DNA from: Gemmatimonadaceae bacterium | Lineage (GTDB): Bacteria > Gemmatimonadota > Gemmatimonadetes > Gemmatimonadales > Gemmatimonadaceae | Reading direction: 5' to 3' | Assembly: GCA_025934775.1 (NCBI GenBank) | Contig: JAICWO010000023.1 | Span: 1-64,000, forward strand | Length of the DNA stretch: 64,000 nucleotides | Shown: positions 59,570-64,000 of the stretch, in pieces | How positions within the stretch are numbered: position 1 is the first letter of the stretch | Layout: each line of letters opens with the position of its first letter | Translations under genes and position numbers: made by a program | The notes under the pieces: model-generated | Seen by the model: only the letters and a program-made list of their open reading frames with translations | Database searches by the model: none | Told to the model about the DNA's origin: nothing

Positions 59570-59923
59570 ATGAAAACCGCCGCAGACCTGATCGCCGAAG
59601 CGAAGTCCCGCATCACGGAAGTCACGCCGCAGCAGGTGATGGACAGCCAGCGCCGCGGCGAGCCGCTGGCGCTGCTCGACGTGCGCGAGCCGCAGGAGGT
59701 GAACCTCGGCCGGATTCCGGGTGCCGTGCACATTCCGCGCGGCCAGCTCGAGACGAGCGTCGAGGCGCGCATCCCGCGCGATGCGCACGTCATCGTCTAC
59801 TGCGCATCGGGCAACCGGTCGGCGTTCGCGGCCGACACGCTGCAGACGATGGGCTACAAGAACGTCGCGTCGATGTCGGGCGGCATCCGCGGCTGGATGG
59901 AAGCCGGCGGCGACGTGGAGTGA
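59570..59923 (+). CDS. Rhodanese-like sulfurtransferase
   Basis: The product has 117 aa. A single rhodanese domain: PLALLDVREPQEVNLGRIPGAVHIPRGQLE, active-site loop VIVYCASGNRSAFAADTL with the catalytic cysteine (CASGNRS), and GGIRGWMEAGG at the end. It transfers sulfur or acts as a thiol carrier. It starts almost directly after the LD-carboxypeptidase, and its stop is 13 nt before the NUDIX gene. Confidence 0.93.
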   Translation: MKTAADLIAEAKSRITEVTPQQVMDSQRRGEPLALLDVREPQEVNLGRIPGAVHIPRGQLETSVEARIPRDAHVIVYCASGNRSAFAADTLQTMGYKNVASMSGGIRGWMEAGGDVE

Positions 59924-59936
59924 CCGGGGGCGCGTC

Positions 59937-60545
59937 GTGACGCCGCTGGACGCGCTCCTCGAGCACGCCGACATCGCGCGACTCGCCCAGCGGCTCGCCG
60001 TGCGTCCCGGCACCCCGCTCGCCCTCGAGGGCGCGGCGCGCTACGCCGCGATCACGATTGTGCTGCGCGCGTCAGTCGGCGGCGAGCCGGAGATGCTGAT
60101 GATCAAGCGCGCGGAGCTCGAGCGCGATCCGTGGAGCGGACACGTCGCGTGTCCGGGCGGGCGCATGGAGCCGGGCGATCGCGATCTCGAGCAGACGGCC
60201 GTGCGCGAGACGTGGGAAGAGACGGGGATCGACCTCGCGCACGACGGCCGCATCCTCGGCGCGCTCGACGACATCACCCCGCGCACGCCTTCGCTGCCAC
60301 GGCTCGTGATTCGGCCGTTCGTCGCGGTCGTGCGTCCCGACATCGCGATCATTCCGAGTCCCGAAGTCGCCGACGCGTTCTGGGTGCCGCTCGCCGCGTT
60401 GCGCGACACGGCCGGCTGGGGGAAAGCGATGGTCCCGATTCGCGGCGTGGGCGAGCGCGAGGTGGACGTCTTCCGCCACGGCGAGTACACCGTGTGGGGA
60501 CTCACCCACCGCGCGCTGACGCAGTTCTTGACGTTGCTTGGCTAA
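59937..60545 (+). CDS. NUDIX hydrolase (CoA pyrophosphatase-like)
   Basis: The product has 202 aa from GTG at 59937. The Nudix box is GGRMEPGDRDLEQTAVRETWEETGI, with the CPGGRMEP lead typical of CoA diphosphatases (NudL-like). Residues before it, GHVACPGGR, and after it support this. It would cleave CoA or a related dinucleotide. It is the last gene of the S66-rhodanese-NUDIX group, and is convergent with the VOC gene (4-nt overlap). Confidence 0.9.
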   Translation: MTPLDALLEHADIARLAQRLAVRPGTPLALEGAARYAAITIVLRASVGGEPEMLMIKRAELERDPWSGHVACPGGRMEPGDRDLEQTAVRETWEETGIDLAHDGRILGALDDITPRTPSLPRLVIRPFVAVVRPDIAIIPSPEVADAFWVPLAALRDTAGWGKAMVPIRGVGEREVDVFRHGEYTVWGLTHRALTQFLTLLG

Positions 60546-60916
60546 CTCCGCTTCTCCTCCATTAACGCCATCGGATTGCCCTCGGAATCCCGGAACGCCG
60601 CGAGCCAGAGCTCGTGGTCGGGCATGCGCGCGATCATGTGCGGCTCGTCGATGAACTCGACGCCCTTCGCGATGAGCGCCTCGCGCACCGCCGCGATCTC
60701 CTTGACGAAGAAGTAGAGCATCGACGTGCCGCGCGCCTCGCCCTCGGCTGGGCCGAGCATGAGCCGCGTGCCGCCCGCATCGAAGAAGGAGAGCGCCGGT
60801 CCGGCGCTGAACAGGAAGGGCACGCCGAGGACGTCGCGATAGAACGCCGTCGCGCGGGCGACGTCCTGGCAGACGATGGCGATCTGACCGATGCGGGCCT
60901 GCGCGAGATCTGGCAT
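60542..60916 (-). CDS. VOC (glyoxalase-fold) protein
   Basis: The product has 124 aa. One VOC domain: IGQIAIVCQDVARATAFYRDVLGVPFLFSAGPALSFFDAGGTRLMLG and the second half HELWLAAFRDSEGNPMALMEEKRS. Metal ligands of glyoxalase I are partly conserved (Gln/His/Glu positions). Its substrate is unknown. Convergent with the NUDIX gene; the stop codons overlap. Confidence 0.88.
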   Translation of the reverse strand: MPDLAQARIGQIAIVCQDVARATAFYRDVLGVPFLFSAGPALSFFDAGGTRLMLGPAEGEARGTSMLYFFVKEIAAVREALIAKGVEFIDEPHMIARMPDHELWLAAFRDSEGNPMALMEEKRS

Positions 60917-60997
60917 GCTCGTATTATCTCGCTCGGCTGGTCAAATGTCACGCGCGGGCCTTGATCCTCACGCCGCGTCAGCCCGTAGCATGCGTCC

Positions 60998-61990
60998 ATG
61001 CCTGACACATTCAGCGATCATTTCTGTACGCTGAGCGCGGCCGGTTGGCGCATTCCGGCCGCGCTCACGCTTCCCGCCTCGCGCGATGCGGCATCGCCGC
61101 TCGCGAGCGCGATCCTGCTCATTCCCGGCTCGCTGTTCAGCGACGTGAATGGCGACTTTCCGGCGTGGAGCGCGTTTCCGCACGTGTACGCGCATCTCGC
61201 GCATCAACTCGCCGAGCGCGGGCACGCCGTGTATCGCTTCGCCAAGCTTGGACCCGGAACCGGCAGCGAGATGGACGACCCCGACGTCGCGGCGCATCAT
61301 CGCACGTGGGACGGGCGGCTGGTCATCGCGGTTGCGGCGCTCGAGACGATGCGGCGCGAGCTCTTGGCGCGCGGCATCGAGACCACGCGCGTGATCGCCG
61401 CCGGCCACAGCGAGGGCTCCGTCGTCGTGGGCCGGCTCGGCGCGTCGGAGGCGGGCGCGTCGCTCGACGGCGTGGTGCTGCTCGCTGGCCCGTCTGTTGG
61501 AATTCTCGAAATCATGCGCGAGCAGGCGCCGCTCATGACACCGCCAGATCAGCTCGGCGATGCGATGCGCCAGCTCGACATCGCGATCGGGCACGTGCGG
61601 CGCGGCGAGGCGATACCCGCCGGGCTGGCGACCGGCCCGTACGGGGCTGGCGCGCTCGGGTCGATGCCGCCTGAAGCGCAGCGCTACATGCGCGACGTCG
61701 ACGCGACCGATCCGACCGCGCTCGCGGCGACACTCCCCCAGCGTGTGCTCGTCGTGCAAGGATCCGACGACACCAGCGTGCCGCCGCACCACGCCGAGCG
61801 GTTGTGCGGCGCGCTTCGGGCGCGCGAGCACGGGGACGAGCGCACGACGTTCGCGCTCGTCCCCGGCGTGTCGCACATGTTCAAGGTCGTCCCCCCGGAG
61901 GTCACCGGAGCGGCGGCGTTCGGATATCCCGGTCCGACGGATGCCCGCGTGACCGACGCGATCGACCACTGGATTCGAGAGTTAGTCTAG
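60998..61990 (+). CDS. Alpha/beta hydrolase
   Basis: The product has 330 aa. The hydrolase fold shows ILLIPGSLFSDVNGDFP, the nucleophile elbow VIAAGHSEGSVVVGRLG (GHSEG), later an acid in QRVLVVQGSDDTSVPP and the His in VPGVSHMFKVVPPE. It is an esterase- or dienelactone-hydrolase-like enzyme of unknown substrate. It is cytoplasmic, with no signal. It is divergent from the VOC gene with an 81-bp promoter gap. Confidence 0.88.
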   Translation: MPDTFSDHFCTLSAAGWRIPAALTLPASRDAASPLASAILLIPGSLFSDVNGDFPAWSAFPHVYAHLAHQLAERGHAVYRFAKLGPGTGSEMDDPDVAAHHRTWDGRLVIAVAALETMRRELLARGIETTRVIAAGHSEGSVVVGRLGASEAGASLDGVVLLAGPSVGILEIMREQAPLMTPPDQLGDAMRQLDIAIGHVRRGEAIPAGLATGPYGAGALGSMPPEAQRYMRDVDATDPTALAATLPQRVLVVQGSDDTSVPPHHAERLCGALRAREHGDERTTFALVPGVSHMFKVVPPEVTGAAAFGYPGPTDARVTDAIDHWIRELV

Positions 61991-62033
61991 GCTAAAATAC
62001 GGTTGCTGATGGACTAACCCTTGCGACCGTTCC

Positions 62034-63422
62034 GTGGCGCTTCCCAAGTTCGAGCCTCCGCACTCCGAGCCCGATCACCCGTCCGACGGCGCGAACGCGC
62101 CGGACGCCGGCTGGAAGCGCGCGCGCGTCGCGCCGAGCCTGCAGGACGTCTACCGCAGCGTGCCGGTGAGCGGCGGGAATTTTCTGCGCAAGCTGCTCGC
62201 GTTCGCCGGACCGGGATATCTCGTCGCGGTCGGCTACATGGACCCGGGAAACTGGGCGACCGATCTCGCCGGTGGATCGCGCTTCGGGTACACACTGCTC
62301 AGCATCGTGCTGCTGTCGAATCTGATGGCGGTGCTGCTCCAGGGGCTCGCGTCGAAGCTCGGGATCGCGACCGGGCGCGACCTGGCGCAGGCGTGCCGCG
62401 ACCACTATCCGCGGCCGGTCGCGATCGCGCTCTGGATTCTCTGCGAGGGCGCGATCGCGGCGTGCGATCTCGCGGAGGTGATCGGCTCGGCGATCGCTCT
62501 CAACCTGCTCTTTCATCTGCCGATCGCGATCGGCGTGATCGTCACCGGGTTCGACGTGCTGATCCTGCTCGGGCTGCAGCATCGGGGCGTGCGCGTGCTC
62601 GAGGCGCTCGTCGTCACGTTGATCGCGACGATCGGGATCTGTTTTCTCTTTCAGATCATCCTGTCGCGTCCGGACATGGCGCAGGTCGCGCGCGGCTTTC
62701 TGCCGACGAAGGATCTCGTCTCGAACGGCGACATGCTCTATCTCGCGATCGGCATCCTCGGCGCGACGGTGATGCCGCACAACCTGTATCTGCACTCGTC
62801 GATCGTGCAGACGCGGCGGTATCAGGAGACCGCGGACGGGCGGCGCGAGGCGGTGACGTTCGCGTTCTTCGATTCGACGATCGCGCTCACGTTCGCGTTC
62901 TTCATCAATGCGGCGATCCTGATCATCGCCGCCGCCACCTTCCACACGACCGGGCACGCCGAAGTCGCGGAGATTCAGGATGCGCACAAGCTGCTGACGC
63001 CGCTCCTAGGCGCGGGCGCGAGCACGGCGTTCGCACTCGCGCTGCTCGCGTCGGGGCAGAACTCGACGCTGACGGGCACGCTCGCCGGCCAGATCGTGAT
63101 GGAGGGATTTCTCAACGTGCGGCTGCGGCCGTGGCTGCGGCGGCTGATCACGCGCGGGATCGCCATTGTGCCGGCCGCCATCGTCGCCATTATGTACGGC
63201 GAGAGCGGAACGGCCAAGCTGATCGTGCTCAGTCAGGTGATTCTGAGCTTGCAGCTCTCGTTCGCGGTCTTTCCTCTGGTCGCGTTCACATCGGACCGCA
63301 CGAAGATGGGTGATCTCGTCAATCCGGCGTGGCTGAAATTCCTGGCGTGGGCGGCGGCGATCGTGATCGCGGCGCTCAACGGCTGGCTGCTCGTGTCGAC
63401 CGTTCACCAGTGGATGTCCTGA
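62034..63422 (+). CDS. mntH: Nramp-family divalent metal transporter
   Basis: The product has 462 aa from GTG at 62034. The metal-binding first helix has [25 protein letters not shown] (DPGN), and helix 6 has [16 protein letters not shown] (MPH), both hallmarks. Eleven membrane segments are predicted. It imports Mn2+ or Fe2+ with protons. Its stop overlaps the ATG of the UspA gene, and a DtxR-type regulator follows, so the operon is likely metal-regulated. Confidence 0.95.
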   Translation: MALPKFEPPHSEPDHPSDGANAPDAGWKRARVAPSLQDVYRSVPVSGGNFLRKLLAFAGPGYLVAVGYMDPGNWATDLAGGSRFGYTLLSIVLLSNLMAVLLQGLASKLGIATGRDLAQACRDHYPRPVAIALWILCEGAIAACDLAEVIGSAIALNLLFHLPIAIGVIVTGFDVLILLGLQHRGVRVLEALVVTLIATIGICFLFQIILSRPDMAQVARGFLPTKDLVSNGDMLYLAIGILGATVMPHNLYLHSSIVQTRRYQETADGRREAVTFAFFDSTIALTFAFFINAAILIIAAATFHTTGHAEVAEIQDAHKLLTPLLGAGASTAFALALLASGQNSTLTGTLAGQIVMEGFLNVRLRPWLRRLITRGIAIVPAAIVAIMYGESGTAKLIVLSQVILSLQLSFAVFPLVAFTSDRTKMGDLVNPAWLKFLAWAAAIVIAALNGWLLVSTVHQWMS

Positions 63423-63877
63423 TGTACACGCGCATCCTCGTTCCACTCGAGCATTCGGCGTACGATGTCGCGATTCTCGCGCACGTACGCGCGCTCGCCA
63501 AGTGCTGCCACGCCTCGATCGTGCTGATTCACGTGGCGGACGGGTGGGCGGCGCGGAACGTCAACCAGCTCAACCTGCGCGAATCGGAGGAGATGAAGCT
63601 CGACCGCGAGTATCTCGAGGGCGAGTGCGCGTCGCTCGAGGAAGACGGGCTCCAGGCGGAGTGTCTGCTCGCGGGCGGCGATCCGGCGCGCGAGATCACC
63701 GACGCGGCGGCGCGCGAACACTGCGATCTCATCGCGATGTCGACGCACGGCCACCGGTTCATCAAAGACATGATCTACGGCAGTGTGGCCAACGAGGTGC
63801 GGCATCTCTCGCGCGTGCCGGTGCTGATGGTGCGGGGCGAGCGGCGCGAGACGCCGCGCGGCGGCCCCGCGGTATGA
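63422..63877 (+). CDS. Universal stress protein (UspA) family
   Basis: The product has 151 aa. A single Usp domain: YTRILVPLEHSAYDVAILAHVRALAK, ATP-binding GDPAREITDAAAREHCDLIAMSTHGH and FIKDMIYGSVANEVRHLSRVPVLMVRG (GxxGS equivalent YGSVAN). It binds ATP or AMP and modulates stress survival. The ATG overlaps the Nramp stop and its own TGA overlaps the next ATG. Confidence 0.93.
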   Translation: MYTRILVPLEHSAYDVAILAHVRALAKCCHASIVLIHVADGWAARNVNQLNLRESEEMKLDREYLEGECASLEEDGLQAECLLAGGDPAREITDAAAREHCDLIAMSTHGHRFIKDMIYGSVANEVRHLSRVPVLMVRGERRETPRGGPAV

Positions 63878-64000
63878 CGTCGATCAAGGCCGCGCCGGCG
63901 CTGACCGCGCCGGTTGAGGATTATCTAAAGATCATCTACGATCTGTCGACCCAGGCGGGAGCCGCCGGCACGACCGAGATCGCGGCGGCGCTGGGGATCG
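63874..64000 (+). CDS. DtxR/MntR-type metal-dependent regulator (partial)
   Basis: ATG at 63874 overlaps the UspA stop (ATGA). The visible 42 residues read MTSIKAAPALTAPVEDYLKI and then IYDLSTQAGAAGTTEIAAALGI. This is the winged-helix start of DtxR/MntR/IdeR repressors (VEDYLKxIYxL...ATTxEIAxxLGI). The rest lies beyond the window. It would control the metal operon in which it sits. Confidence 0.85.
   Translation, partial: MTSIKAAPALTAPVEDYLKIIYDLSTQAGAAGTTEIAAALGI

Overview
The window is high-GC bacterial DNA packed with genes on both strands. The gene families point to Gemmatimonadota, probably Gemmatimonadaceae: ADOP-type permeases beside PadR regulators, Hanks-type kinases fused to TolB/FlgO and TPR regions, stacked DUF4097 proteins behind an ECF sigma/anti-sigma pair, and a cyt b/FAD/Fe-S succinate dehydrogenase set. 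This is inferred from families and composition. No rRNA, tRNA or CRISPR was seen.

Region 1 (1-12110) is a chromosomal integron: a complete integron integrase (intI), a putative attI zone and about 14 cassette boundaries marked by attC sites. Most attC sites share one architecture: a TAACGC-type core on the left, a stem of about 100 nt with a conserved TA(A/G)GAG apical segment, and a TTCAGCGTTCGTTA-type right half. Cassette genes lie on the minus strand. They include a RibD/VOC fusion, lipoproteins, a HAD phosphatase, a 2.3-kb Ser/Thr kinase, a uracil-DNA-glycosylase-like protein, a DUF4160/DUF2442 pair and small membrane proteins. An IS5-like transposase starts at the left window edge.

Region 2 (11043-17690) is the most striking part. 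The minus-strand operon imuA - imuB - DUF3224 - dnaE2 - intI has overlaps or very short gaps throughout, and the dnaE2 stop overlaps the intI start (ATGA). The integrase is therefore the last gene of a DNA-damage mutagenesis (mutasome) operon, and the cassettes lie directly downstream in the same direction. This suggests that translesion mutagenesis, cassette shuffling and perhaps cassette transcription share one damage-responsive control.

Region 3 (17844-30300) holds a membrane protein, an SPL-type radical SAM protein, a GT-C-like membrane protein, a HEXXH protein, pterin dehydratase, a BI-1 family protein, an ECF sigma/anti-sigma operon with four DUF4097 proteins, a HAD hydrolase, ribosomal protein S21 and a cold-shock protein. 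Heptameric GGAGAGT/GGACGTG repeat clusters occur between genes here, and one lies in frame inside imuB.

Region 4 (30480-48562) holds PadR plus an ADOP permease, an FRG-domain protein beside a barstar-like protein, an FAD amine oxidase, an H1-like basic protein, transporters (DAACS, TMEM175-like, APC), a lipoprotein cyclophilin and the succinate dehydrogenase operon followed by a PhyH-like oxygenase.

Region 5 (48588-64000) holds a TPR protein, a two-gene Eco57I-type methylase/SNF2-like helicase module (probable phage defence), a glycosyltransferase with a second DAACS transporter, an LD-carboxypeptidase, rhodanese, NUDIX and VOC proteins, an alpha/beta hydrolase, and an Nramp - UspA - DtxR-type metal operon that runs off the right edge.
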